From Brevinema_A sp051649605 (lineage in GTDB: Bacteria; Spirochaetota; Brevinematia; Brevinematales; Brevinemataceae), in NCBI GenBank assembly GCA_051649605.1, contig JBOFHK010000025.1, positions 62,001-126,000 on the forward strand: a stretch of DNA of 64,000 nt. Reading direction: 5' to 3'. A program made the translations under genes and the position numbers. The notes under the pieces were generated by a model. It saw only the letters and a program-made list of their open reading frames with translations, did no database searches and had not been told where the DNA came from. Shown in pieces: positions 16,697 to 25,252 of this stretch. Numbering within the stretch: the first letter of the stretch is position 1; each line of letters starts with the position of its first letter.

Positions 16697-18490
16697 TTAG
16701 ATTGTTCGTTTTTTATTTAAAACAGAAGCAATCCATACCATATCAAATTTAGGTTGGTGATTATGATCCAAAAGACCGTTGATTTCTTGTTGTACATCTG
16801 TTAACTGGGTATAACAAATACCACTAATATAAGGTAAAGCAAAAAATGCATCGTGGAGCTTTTCAAATCGGGAATAGAATTCTTCTAGATTTTCTGCTGC
16901 ATTACCATAGCCCCAATCACTATCTGAATATTCTGAAGTCCTAAAAGCGATACCCCCATATTCCGAAATGTGAACTGGTTCGCCATGATAGGCAAATCCT
17001 TGAGCGTAAAGACGTTTTCTCACTTGGGTCGGTGGAAAATCTGGGTTCAATTCTTCTATAGAGAGGGGGTAGGTACTATGGATCATACCTGCATCTTGTT
17101 CATAATCGTGAATCGTAAGAATATCACTAATGGTGTGCTCCCAGCCATCATTACTAATAACAGGCCGTCGCTGTTCATCAAGAGCAAGGATCATTTCTCG
17201 CGCTGCAAGAGTTAATTGTTGTTGCCGTTGATTATTAAGAATATTAGGAACTCCCCAAGATTCATTAAACGGAGTCCATACAACCACACAAGGATGATTA
17301 GCATGACGACGTATGAGAGCTTGAATTTCTGTTAATAAATTTTCTACTGCAAAGGTATCATAACTATAAGAGCTTGCCATTTCTGCCCAGCATAATAATC
17401 CCTCTCGATCACAAAGATAAAGATAACGAGCACTTTCTGATTTTTGGTGGATGCGTTGACCATTAAAGCCCATTTCTTTGATTAAACGAATATCGTGTAA
17501 AAATTCTTCTTCTGTTCCTGTGAGCAAACCATCACCATAGTAACCTTGATTAAGAACTAATTTTTGGAAATAAGGGCGACCATTAAGGTACATTTGATTA
17601 CCAATAATTTCTACATTACGATAACCAAAATAAGATTTGACTTCATCATGCCCACAAGAACTAACTAACGATAGAACTGCGGAACACAAATTCGGATGCT
17701 CAGGACTCCAAAGGGGTACTTCAAATCCAATATCGTGAATATTAATACGAAAACGAACAAGATTATTATAACTTGTAGAAGAAAATCGACATTTTAAAGT
17801 TTTTTGGTAAGAATTACCAAGACGTTCGCTATTCATTTCTCCGCTAATATCTAAATGAAATACCGCATTATGAGCATCTGGTCCTTCGATCTCGGCAATA
17901 CATTCTAATTCTCCTAAAGTAACGTGAGGAATAAAGCGAAATGATTTTATATAAGTATGGGGCATCGATTCTAACCACACGCTCTGCCAAATACCTGTAT
18001 TTTGAGTATACCAACAAGCAAAATTTTGATTTATCAAGCTTTGTTTACCCATAGGATGGCGAGGGCTAGAACAATCTTCAACACGAATAACAATAAGATT
18101 CATTCCTAATTGAACATAAGGACTAATATCTAAAGTAATAGTGTTATAGCCCCCTTTGTTAGTCCCAACAGCTTGTCCATTAATAAATATTGTCGTTTCA
18201 TAATCAGAAGCACCAATATGAAGAACTATTTTATTATTTTTCCAAGATTCTGAAATATCGACAAAACGACGATACCAAACAATAGAGGAGGATTCCTGAG
18301 TATCAACCCCAGAACGGAGACTTTGATAAACATAAGGGACGGTGATTGTTAAGTTTTTCCCCCATATATTTCCAAGATAATATTGATTGACTAAGCCTTG
18401 ATTATTTTTATCCAAACAGAAATCCCAAGAACCATCAAGTATTATAATGTTTTTTCGTTCTGATTGAGGATTGGGGTGTTGTATTGCCAT
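16697..18490 (-). CDS. Glycoside hydrolase family 2 (beta-galactosidase/beta-glucuronidase type)
   Basis: Enzyme of 597 residues, the size of bacterial beta-glucuronidases and short beta-galactosidases. Residues 1-175 form the sugar-binding jelly roll, 180-290 an immunoglobulin-like domain, 295-590 the TIM barrel. Glu410 in WTPFNESWG is the expected acid/base and Glu510 in HISEYGG the nucleophile. No signal peptide: it should work in the cytoplasm on sugar brought in by the ABC system encoded just downstream. First gene of the operon, with a strong promoter and two palindromes upstream. Exact substrate cannot be read. Confidence 0.88.
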   Translation of the reverse strand: MAIQHPNPQSERKNIIILDGSWDFCLDKNNQGLVNQYYLGNIWGKNLTITVPYVYQSLRSGVDTQESSSIVWYRRFVDISESWKNNKIVLHIGASDYETTIFINGQAVGTNKGGYNTITLDISPYVQLGMNLIVIRVEDCSSPRHPMGKQSLINQNFACWYTQNTGIWQSVWLESMPHTYIKSFRFIPHVTLGELECIAEIEGPDAHNAVFHLDISGEMNSERLGNSYQKTLKCRFSSTSYNNLVRFRINIHDIGFEVPLWSPEHPNLCSAVLSLVSSCGHDEVKSYFGYRNVEIIGNQMYLNGRPYFQKLVLNQGYYGDGLLTGTEEEFLHDIRLIKEMGFNGQRIHQKSESARYLYLCDREGLLCWAEMASSYSYDTFAVENLLTEIQALIRRHANHPCVVVWTPFNESWGVPNILNNQRQQQLTLAAREMILALDEQRRPVISNDGWEHTISDILTIHDYEQDAGMIHSTYPLSIEELNPDFPPTQVRKRLYAQGFAYHGEPVHISEYGGIAFRTSEYSDSDWGYGNAAENLEEFYSRFEKLHDAFFALPYISGICYTQLTDVQQEINGLLDHNHQPKFDMVWIASVLNKKRTI

Positions 18491-18499
18491 ATAAACTCC

Positions 18500-18524
18500 T
18501 TAATTACAATAATATTGTAATTAA
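18500..18524. promoter_or_regulatory. Perfect palindrome in the 5' leader of the GH2 operon (candidate operator)
   Basis: Twelve-base arms around a single central A (TTAATTACAATA...). It overlaps the edge of the GH2 ribosome site. The core ATTACAATA recurs in front of the divergent regulator gene. Confidence 0.5.
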
Positions 18525-18562
18525 TAAATACTTGTATTTATTGTTTTTGCACTGTACAATAG

Positions 18563-18585
18563 TAGAATATAGTACTTATATTCTA
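18563..18585. promoter_or_regulatory. Palindrome at the GH2 transcript start (candidate operator)
   Basis: TAGAATATA and TATATTCTA, perfect nine-base arms around GTACT. It begins about where transcription from the GH2 promoter would start, the classical place for a repressor site. Confidence 0.55.
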
Positions 18586-18591
18586 TAAATT

Positions 18592-18619
18592 ATTATAGCA
18601 TTTATAATTTATAAGTCAA
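18592..18619 (-). promoter_or_regulatory. Sigma-70-type promoter of the GH2/ABC operon
   Basis: Minus strand: TTGACT at 18619-18614, 16-base spacer, TATAAT at 18597-18592. It would drive the glycosidase, ABC transporter and SDR genes. Confidence 0.7.
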
Positions 18620-18675
18620 CATACCCTATAAAACATTTAAAAAACACACTATATATAACAAATATAATAATTTAA

Positions 18676-18689
18676 ATATTACAATATTA
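18676..18689. promoter_or_regulatory. Possible autoregulatory site before the ArsR-like gene
   Basis: AATATTACAATATT, two inverted six-base halves around AC, just before the regulator's GGAG site. It shares ATTACAATA with the palindrome at 18500-18524. In AT-rich DNA it could be chance. Confidence 0.3.
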
Positions 18690-18700
18690 TTGGAGTATAT

Positions 18701-19660
18701 ATGAAAGAGAAAAAAAATAAAAAATCTTTGTACGAACGACAAATTAACTTAGATATTTCTTATTTTGAACACTGTCGACGTTTGGAACAAATTTCCCGAG
18801 CTTTATCTACGGAAATCCGTATGAAAATGCTCAGCCTCCTACACTCTCAATCGATGTCTCCTTCCGAACTGATGACCTATTTTCAAATACCTTTATCTTC
18901 TATTGTGTTTAATCTCCAACTATTAGAAGAAGCAGGGCTAATTGTTATCCAAAAATCTATCGGTAAGAAAAAAAGTAGGAGTGTCGCTGCCACAACAATC
19001 GATATGATCACAATTACGGTAAGAAATACTGCTTCTTTCCTCAAACACCAAAGCCTGCAAATCGAAATGCCCATTGGTGATTATTTTGAATGTTCGGTAT
19101 TTCCTTCCTGCGGAATGGCGGATGAGAGAGGTATTATTGAAGCATTGGATGATCCGAGAGTATTTTATTCTATCCAGCGAAAAAATGCCCAATTGATTTG
19201 GTTTCAGCAAGGGACTATTGAATATCGTTTTCCCAATAATTTTGCTTGTATTCAAGAAAATACTATAAAAAAACTCTCGTTTTCTATGGAGTTATGTTCT
19301 GAAATTTCTGGATTTTCAGATATATGGCCTTCCGATATTGGAATTACTATTAATGGGAAAAAAGCAACTCTTTATCATTCACCAGGGGATTTCGGTGCTC
19401 GAAGGGGTAAGCTTACCCCAGAATTTTGGGGATATGGAGCAACACAATATGGATTATTAAAAACTTTCTCTTTTACAGAAGAGGGGGTATTTATCGATGA
19501 ACATTTGATCGAAGATTCTCCTAAATTAGAAGAATTTCAGATCAATAAAGGAATGTATATCTCCTTAGCCATAGAAGCGTCTCATCCTGGAGGAATCAAT
19601 TTATTTGGGAATCGTTACGGAGATCACCCACAACATATTATTATGAGCTTGGAATATTGA
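18701..19660 (+). CDS. ArsR-like winged-helix regulator, divergent from the GH2 operon
   Basis: Protein of 319 residues. Residues about 25-90 form an ArsR-type winged helix (ISRALSTEIRMKMLSLLHSQ, then MSPSELMTYFQIP and LQLLEEAGLI). The rest, about 220 residues, is a predicted beta-rich domain with no obvious metal motif and may sense a sugar or its product. Its position, divergent from the glycosidase operon with palindromes between them, makes it the likely repressor of that operon. The ATG has GGAG seven bases upstream. Its stop codon lies in the loop of the terminator hairpin. Confidence 0.75.
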   Translation: MKEKKNKKSLYERQINLDISYFEHCRRLEQISRALSTEIRMKMLSLLHSQSMSPSELMTYFQIPLSSIVFNLQLLEEAGLIVIQKSIGKKKSRSVAATTIDMITITVRNTASFLKHQSLQIEMPIGDYFECSVFPSCGMADERGIIEALDDPRVFYSIQRKNAQLIWFQQGTIEYRFPNNFACIQENTIKKLSFSMELCSEISGFSDIWPSDIGITINGKKATLYHSPGDFGARRGKLTPEFWGYGATQYGLLKTFSFTEEGVFIDEHLIEDSPKLEEFQINKGMYISLAIEASHPGGINLFGNRYGDHPQHIIMSLEY

Positions 19661-19684
19661 TGTATACCAAGCTCATAATAATAT
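19635..19684. terminator. Bidirectional terminator hairpin overlapping a stop codon
   Basis: Eighteen-base perfect arms at 19635-19652 and 19667-19684 with a 14-base loop that contains the TGA of the ArsR-like gene. It lies between that gene and the convergent PTS gene. Confidence 0.7.
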
Positions 19685-19728
19685 TAAGATCGACGAATAT
19701 ATTGACAAATATATTTAAAGAAAGAATA

Positions 19729-21015
19729 TTATTTATTTGACTCTTCTTCTAGTGCCTGCTTATCAGCAAGCCGAAAGAACGGAAAATAGATTATTGTACT
19801 CACAATCAAACAAACTAATTGTAAAAAACCTGCCTTAGGCCCCCCAATAATTAGGCCGCCAATTAAAATCGGTGTCGTCCATGGAATTAATATCGATCCA
19901 AAAGGTGGTAAAAATCCTGTTGCTATCGCAGTATAGATAATCAAAGATGAGGATAAAGGAGCTAGAATAAAAGGAATAAACATATAAGGATTAAAAACAA
20001 TAGGAGTGCCAAATAAAACTGGTTCGTTAATATTAAATAAGCCAGGAAGAAGGGACAGTTTACCTAATTCTTTATAATGAGAAGATCTCGCTCGAAAAAC
20101 CATCAAGAGTACTAAACCTAAAGTAAAACCTGATCCTGTTACTGTAATGTATTGATCCAGATATTGTGCCGTAACAATATAAGCATTTTCTCCAGCGATT
20201 AATACTTGAGCGTCATCTATTAGTTTTTGGTTGGCGATACCATTTGCCATGAGAATAGGACTTAAAATCCCAGAAATAATTATAGCACCGTGAATCCCTG
20301 CCCACCACAATAAAGATATAATTACTGGAATCAAAAACGCCCCCACTAAGGAAGAAGAAAGACCTTGCAAGGGGGTTTGAAGTACTTCATAAACTAATTC
20401 TAAAAATGTTTGGTTAAAGACCACTTTAAAAAATACAAATAATATCGCCATCATCGTAATAATAATCATAAAAGGAATAAGATTACTAAAAGCGATGGCA
20501 ACTCCTGGAGGGACTCCGTCAGGAAGAGTAATCTTTAAATTATTTTTGAGACATAGAGAATAGACATAACCTACAAACAATCCCATAATAATCGCTCCAA
20601 TCATGCCTTTACCTCCTAAAAACTCTTTAGGAAAAACAGAAGAAATTATCGTATCATCAACATTAATAAAATGGCTATTCACAATTAAGAAACAAACAAT
20701 AGCTAACATTCCAGCAGGTACAGCATAAAATCCTTCATTTTTTACATAAGTATATGTAATACCAAAGACTGCAATAATCGCCAAGATATCGAAGGTAGAA
20801 CCTACAACTTGGTAAAATACCGTATCCCACCCCGCTCCAAAAATATTAGCCATAAATTGCTGGTACCCAGGAATAGGGATATTGGCAATCAGCAGAAAAA
20901 CTGATCCCACAAGAGTAAAAGGCATGACTGTAATAACGCCATCTTTAATAGCTGTAACCGATTTAGAAGCCGCGAAAGCATTGGTATAACCTAATATTCG
21001 ATCTAAATTTTTCAT
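19729..21015 (-). CDS. PTS EIIC component, lactose/cellobiose family
   Basis: Membrane protein of 428 residues, about ten hydrophobic helices. The N-terminal RILGYTNAFAASKSVTAIKDG and the conserved LPDGVPPGVAIAFSNLIPF and NEPVLFGTPIVFNP segments are typical of CelB/LacE EIIC. It would translocate a beta-glucoside or a related disaccharide, but neither EIIA nor EIIB of the family is encoded nearby, so partners must come from elsewhere. It has its own promoter and sits between two other sugar clusters. Confidence 0.88.
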   Translation of the reverse strand: MKNLDRILGYTNAFAASKSVTAIKDGVITVMPFTLVGSVFLLIANIPIPGYQQFMANIFGAGWDTVFYQVVGSTFDILAIIAVFGITYTYVKNEGFYAVPAGMLAIVCFLIVNSHFINVDDTIISSVFPKEFLGGKGMIGAIIMGLFVGYVYSLCLKNNLKITLPDGVPPGVAIAFSNLIPFMIIITMMAILFVFFKVVFNQTFLELVYEVLQTPLQGLSSSLVGAFLIPVIISLLWWAGIHGAIIISGILSPILMANGIANQKLIDDAQVLIAGENAYIVTAQYLDQYITVTGSGFTLGLVLLMVFRARSSHYKELGKLSLLPGLFNINEPVLFGTPIVFNPYMFIPFILAPLSSSLIIYTAIATGFLPPFGSILIPWTTPILIGGLIIGGPKAGFLQLVCLIVSTIIYFPFFRLADKQALEEESNK

Positions 21016-21050
21016 TATTGTACTCCTATATAAAATATAATCCTTATGAT

Positions 21051-21078
21051 AGTATAGACTTTATATAAAAAAAATCAA
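21051..21078 (-). promoter_or_regulatory. Sigma-70-type promoter of the PTS EIIC gene
   Basis: Minus strand: TTGATT at 21078-21073, 16-base spacer, TATACT at 21056-21051. It starts directly after the terminator of the ula operon, so the EIIC gene is a separate unit. Confidence 0.6.
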
Positions 21079-21082
21079 TCCC

Positions 21083-21130
21083 AAAACAACACTCTCTAAG
21101 AAACTACAATTACTTAGAGAGTGTTGTTTT
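21083..21130 (-). terminator. Terminator at the end of the ula operon
   Basis: Eighteen-base perfect arms at 21083-21100 and 21113-21130 with a 12-base loop. On the minus strand the stem ends in TTTT, with a further T-run about ten bases on. It separates the DeoR-type gene from the EIIC gene. Confidence 0.7.
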
Positions 21131-21248
21131 ACTATAATAAACGATGGTGATTTATCCTAAAAATTTTTATTAGGCAGGGTTTTATTTAAGAACCCAAACT
21201 ATCGTCTATTTGATATTAAAATATTGACACCTAAAATAGGGATTTTAA

Positions 21249-21977
21249 TTATACTTTCCCTAAAATAATATTAATATTTTGGTTTTGTAATTCTTGGTGG
21301 TGGTGTTCTGAAATATCTTCTGTCGTAATAACACTATGAATCAGATCAATAGGCATCAGTACAAAAGGTTTACTTATCCCAAATTTAGATTTATCGGCAA
21401 GTAAAACCACCTGCTGGGCTTGTTGGGCAAAAACCTCTTCTGAATATTTATTGGAAGGAACGCCGTGATAGACACCCCTTGCAGGGTCAACACCCGAACC
21501 ACTAATAAACATTTTAGAAATATTTACATTAGGAAGTTGATCCGTATCAAGTAAAGAAAAGCAATTATTCGTTCGCTGATAAAAACCTCCAATCACCACT
21601 ACAACAATATGGGCAAATTCTTTTAATCCTTCAATCACATAAAAAGAGTTCGTGAAGACTACTAAATTTTGAAAATGTTTTAAATAACCACACATAGTCG
21701 CAACCGTTTTCCCAGGGCCTAAAAAAATCGAATCTCCTTCATTGATTAGTTTAACCGCCTCTTGGGCAATAATATGAAAATCCGAATACTGTTCTTCACA
21801 GGGATTTTCGTATCGTTTGATTCCTCCGTAGATATAGCTTGCTTTATTTTCGTTGACAAGCTCATCTGTGATTTTACGGATCGTTGGTAAAGATAAATTA
21901 CAAATCTTAGATAATTCTTTATGAGAAATTCTCTTATTCTCTAAAATAATATGGTATATTTTTTCTTTTTTGGACAT
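21249..21977 (-). CDS. DeoR-family transcriptional regulator of the ula cluster
   Basis: Protein of 242 residues with an N-terminal DeoR helix-turn-helix (HKELSKICNLSLPTIRKITDEL, about 19-40) and a C-terminal sugar-phosphate sensor domain (NEGDSIFLGPGKTVATM, ADKSKFG near 190). In enteric bacteria the DeoR-family UlaR represses ulaABCDEF and ulaG and is released by L-ascorbate 6-phosphate. Here the gene is last in the ula operon rather than separate, so it would also control itself. Assignment as the UlaR equivalent rests on position. Confidence 0.8.
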   Translation of the reverse strand: MSKKEKIYHIILENKRISHKELSKICNLSLPTIRKITDELVNENKASYIYGGIKRYENPCEEQYSDFHIIAQEAVKLINEGDSIFLGPGKTVATMCGYLKHFQNLVVFTNSFYVIEGLKEFAHIVVVVIGGFYQRTNNCFSLLDTDQLPNVNISKMFISGSGVDPARGVYHGVPSNKYSEEVFAQQAQQVVLLADKSKFGISKPFVLMPIDLIHSVITTEDISEHHHQELQNQNINIILGKV

Positions 21978-22003
21978 AGGTACTTTCTATATATTTTATA
22001 TTT

Positions 22004-22858
22004 TTATTTTAAATGATAGTAAACATTTTTCATTTTTTGTATAATAAAATCTTTTGATTTTATTATATTTTCTTTATAATTATCATCCAAAGCCCACAAT
22101 TCTAACACAAAAGATCCTTGATAATTTAAGCTCTTTAATACCCTAAAAATTCGTTCAAAATCAACGCTCCCCTCACCAAGTATAAGGTCTCTAAACTGTC
22201 CTGGAAAATCAGGAGTAACAGGTAAGGTGTCTTTTAGATGAATTGCAGAAATTTGAGAAATATATTCGGTTAATTCTTGGGAGACATTATCACCCCATGC
22301 GGTCATATTTCCAATATCAGGATAAACAGTAAGCCAAGGAGAATAAATCTCTTTAGTAATCTCTGCATAACGGTGAATAGAATTGATAAAAGGAGAATCC
22401 ATAATTTCTATCGAAAGCATAATTTGACGGGCAGCAGCTTTTTCCACAGCAATCATCAGCTCATCTTTAAATTGAGATCTCGATTGAGGAGTACTTTCTT
22501 CATAATAAACATCATAGCCTGCAAGTTGAATATTTCTAATCCCAAAATGAAGAGCAAAGTCTAAGGCTCGATCAAAAATCCAACGTGCTTTTTTGACATT
22601 ATCTTTGTTAGCAGAGCCAAAAGGATAACGTCGGTGTCCACTAAGGCACATAGAAAGAATTGGTAAGTTGAGATCCTGTGATAATACCATAAGTTCACGT
22701 TTTTGCTGTAACGTCCATTCCAATCGAGCGAGCTTTTCATCACTTTCATCAATAGAAATTTCCATAAAATCAAAGCCTAGTTCTTTAGCAATCCTTAAGC
22801 GTTCTTCCCATGATACCTCTTTAGGGATCGCTTTTTCATAAAGACCTATCCAAGTCAT
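22004..22858 (-). CDS. ulaE: L-ribulose/L-xylulose 5-phosphate 3-epimerase
   Basis: TIM-barrel epimerase of 284 residues. GLYEKAIP at the start, LGFDFMEISIDESDEKLARL, LSMCLSGHRRYPFGS and IQLAGYDVYYE match UlaE/SgbU. It converts L-xylulose 5-phosphate to L-ribulose 5-phosphate, the step before UlaF, in anaerobic L-ascorbate breakdown. It lies three bases after ulaD in the same operon. Confidence 0.93.
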   Translation of the reverse strand: MTWIGLYEKAIPKEVSWEERLRIAKELGFDFMEISIDESDEKLARLEWTLQQKRELMVLSQDLNLPILSMCLSGHRRYPFGSANKDNVKKARWIFDRALDFALHFGIRNIQLAGYDVYYEESTPQSRSQFKDELMIAVEKAAARQIMLSIEIMDSPFINSIHRYAEITKEIYSPWLTVYPDIGNMTAWGDNVSQELTEYISQISAIHLKDTLPVTPDFPGQFRDLILGEGSVDFERIFRVLKSLNYQGSFVLELWALDDNYKENIIKSKDFIIQKMKNVYYHLK

Positions 22859-22861
22859 AAG

Positions 22862-23509
22862 CTACCACCATTTATTCATTTCTTCTTTGAAGGCTCGCGC
22901 TTCTCCAATGGGATCCAAAGCATCTCTTAGCGTTCTCCCAACAATAAACGCTTTAATTGGTATCCCTTGGAATAGGTGGAGATCCAAAATTTCTAATCCC
23001 CCTGTTACAGAAACTTCAAATCCCATTTCCGAAAGTCTTGCGATTTTATCAATATCTTCTTTACCCCAATTTCGACCAGCTGCTTGAGCATCTCTTCCAC
23101 GATGATAGATTGCCTGCTTTATTCCTATGTTACGCCACTGGGCAGCCTCTTCAAAAGTCCAGTTACCAAATAATTCTGCTTGAATATCCCCCTTAGGGTA
23201 TTTCCGAGCTTCTTTGAGAGCTGTTTCAAATGTTGCTGTCGGTGCAGCACAGATTACCGTCATCCAGTTTGCACCATTTTCTCCAATCATCGTTTTAGCA
23301 AGTAAAGCTCCCGCATCAGCAACTTTAATATCAGAAACAATAATATGATCTGGATATAATGCCCTTAAGGCTCGTAATGCCTGCGTCCCTGCTGTTGTCA
23401 TTAGTACTGTTCCTGCCTCAATAACGTCAATTTCGGTAGCAAGAATACGGGTGCTTTCTAAAGCTTCTTCTAAAGAAGTGTTGTCTAAGGCTAGTTGTAG
23501 TAATGGCAT
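22862..23509 (-). CDS. ulaD: 3-keto-L-gulonate-6-phosphate decarboxylase
   Basis: Orotidine-decarboxylase-fold TIM barrel of 215 residues. LQLALDNTSLEEAL, EAGTVLMTTAG, IVSDIKVADAG and the YHRGRDAQAAG loop follow UlaD/SgbH. It removes CO2 from 3-keto-L-gulonate 6-phosphate, the product of UlaG, to form L-xylulose 5-phosphate. The AGGAGAAA site lies just upstream of the ATG. Confidence 0.93.
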   Translation of the reverse strand: MPLLQLALDNTSLEEALESTRILATEIDVIEAGTVLMTTAGTQALRALRALYPDHIIVSDIKVADAGALLAKTMIGENGANWMTVICAAPTATFETALKEARKYPKGDIQAELFGNWTFEEAAQWRNIGIKQAIYHRGRDAQAAGRNWGKEDIDKIARLSEMGFEVSVTGGLEILDLHLFQGIPIKAFIVGRTLRDALDPIGEARAFKEEMNKWW

Positions 23510-23518
23510 ATTTTTCTC

Positions 23519-23797
23519 CTAAATCAAGCCCTGAGATTTTATGGCATCTTCAATCTCTACTTCAGAAAGAAGATTTTTTAACCCTATCACTTTGGTGGTA
23601 TCCTTAACCTTAAAATTATCCACTAATACCAGTGAGCAAAAAATAACATCATAATTATTTGCTACCGATTTTGCTTCTCCAACACTCATATGATCAATAG
23701 AGGCTACTAATCCTAGTTTGGTAAACACTTTATTAATTTTCATTTTAATCATTTGGCTAGAACCCATCCCACTCACACAAGATACTAGTACTTTCAT
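23519..23797 (-). CDS. ulaB: PTS L-ascorbate EIIB
   Basis: Small cytoplasmic PTS protein of 92 residues. The phospho-cysteine motif VLVSCVSGMGSSQM puts Cys7 at the active site. It passes phosphate from UlaC to incoming L-ascorbate held by UlaA. The start is placed at 23797, where GGAGAGATCA precedes the ATG; the frame extends four codons further to a TTG with no ribosome site. Confidence 0.92.
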   Translation of the reverse strand: MKVLVSCVSGMGSSQMIKMKINKVFTKLGLVASIDHMSVGEAKSVANNYDVIFCSLVLVDNFKVKDTTKVIGLKNLLSEVEIEDAIKSQGLI

Positions 23798-23809
23798 TGA
23801 TCTCTCCAA

Positions 23810-25231
23810 TTATATATTCTCATTTCTCCAATAGTTTGCTTTATTACGTTGATATTGAAGCTGTGGAATAATCAACATAAGAATAATAGTAACAATAGCT
23901 CCGATCACAGGGCTAATTCTTAGAGCTACCCCAACTGCTGGCCAGAACGTTGAAAAATCAATATTTCCATGCCAACCTCCAAATTGATACAGCTGGAAAT
24001 ACCAAGCGGCAAACGCTCCACCAAAGACTTGAAGCACCCCACAAATAAACGGTAAGATTGTTGCAGCTTTAACTCCTCCTCTTTTGTTAGCATATACAGC
24101 GATTGTTGCATTATCAAAAAATAAGGGGACAAAACCAGGAATAATCATAATCGGTGATTGAAATACCAAAAGTCCAACAATAGCAATAAATTGTCCCATT
24201 GCCCCTAAAATAAATCCCCATAAGACTGCATTAGGATGAGAAAAACCATAAGTTGCCGCACAATCCACCCCAGGCATTACACCAGGAAGAAGTTTTTCGG
24301 AGATTCCTTGGAAAGATTCTGTCATTTCGGAAACGAACATTCTGACTCCTTGTCGGAGAATTGTTAAATAAACTGCAAACAATAAGGATTTTGATAATAT
24401 ATAGGTAGGAAAAGCAATAGTTGAAGCAAATCCTGGATCTAAAGATCTCATATATTCTTCACCCAAAATACCCATAATTATTCCAAAGAAAATTAACATT
24501 AAAACCCCTGTAGCCACCACAGTATCATTAAACATACTAAGCCAACCAGGTAGGGTAATATGTTCTAGTCCTTCATCAGGGCTTCCAAGTTTAGGGGCAA
24601 TTTTATCCGTTGCCCAAACAGCAAATTGCTGTTGGTGTCCCAAGGCAAAACCTGCGTTATCAGTAAGATGTTCGGTTGCTTCTACCGTTAAATTAGAAGA
24701 TACCGCCCAATATGTACCTACTAATAATCCAACTAAAACAGCTCCCGTAGTATTTCTTAAGAAAGGAGCAGCAAAAAATACAATCCACGTTACCGTTGTT
24801 GCCTGTTGAACCATAATATGTCCCGTAACAAATAATACTCTCAGTTTTGTTAATTTACGGAAGGCAACCAAAAGAATATTCCAAAAAAAGCCTACTAAAA
24901 GTGCTGCAAGGGTAAAAGAAGTAACAACCCCTATACTTTCTAAAGCAGCATTTACAGCATTCAAACCAAAATAAGGATCAATCACCGCTGCATTCAAATT
25001 GAAGCGTCCATTTAATCCCGCTAAAATAGGGCGAAAGGTAGAAACCAAGCCTCCAGCACCTACATTCAAAATCATATAACCTACGGTTGCCTTAATGAAT
25101 CCACCGAAGGATTCATACCAAGGTTTACCTAGAAGTATATAGCCAACTAACACAATAAGGCCAATAAAAAACTCAGGTTTTGTAAGAATGTTATTTGTAA
25201 AAAAATTAAAAATTTGCAATAGTACTTCCAT
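23810..25231 (-). CDS. ulaA: PTS L-ascorbate EIIC permease
   Basis: Membrane protein of 473 residues, about 11-12 hydrophobic helices, with GLIVLVGYILLGKPWYESF, TVGYMILNVGAGGLVSTFRP and GHIMVQQATTV that define the UlaA/SgaT family. It carries L-ascorbate inward while UlaB phosphorylates it. It is preceded by AGGAGGTGC and lies between ulaG and ulaB. Confidence 0.94.
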   Translation of the reverse strand: MEVLLQIFNFFTNNILTKPEFFIGLIVLVGYILLGKPWYESFGGFIKATVGYMILNVGAGGLVSTFRPILAGLNGRFNLNAAVIDPYFGLNAVNAALESIGVVTSFTLAALLVGFFWNILLVAFRKLTKLRVLFVTGHIMVQQATTVTWIVFFAAPFLRNTTGAVLVGLLVGTYWAVSSNLTVEATEHLTDNAGFALGHQQQFAVWATDKIAPKLGSPDEGLEHITLPGWLSMFNDTVVATGVLMLIFFGIIMGILGEEYMRSLDPGFASTIAFPTYILSKSLLFAVYLTILRQGVRMFVSEMTESFQGISEKLLPGVMPGVDCAATYGFSHPNAVLWGFILGAMGQFIAIVGLLVFQSPIMIIPGFVPLFFDNATIAVYANKRGGVKAATILPFICGVLQVFGGAFAAWYFQLYQFGGWHGNIDFSTFWPAVGVALRISPVIGAIVTIILMLIIPQLQYQRNKANYWRNENI

Positions 25232-25252
25232 AATTCAGCACCTCCTATATAA

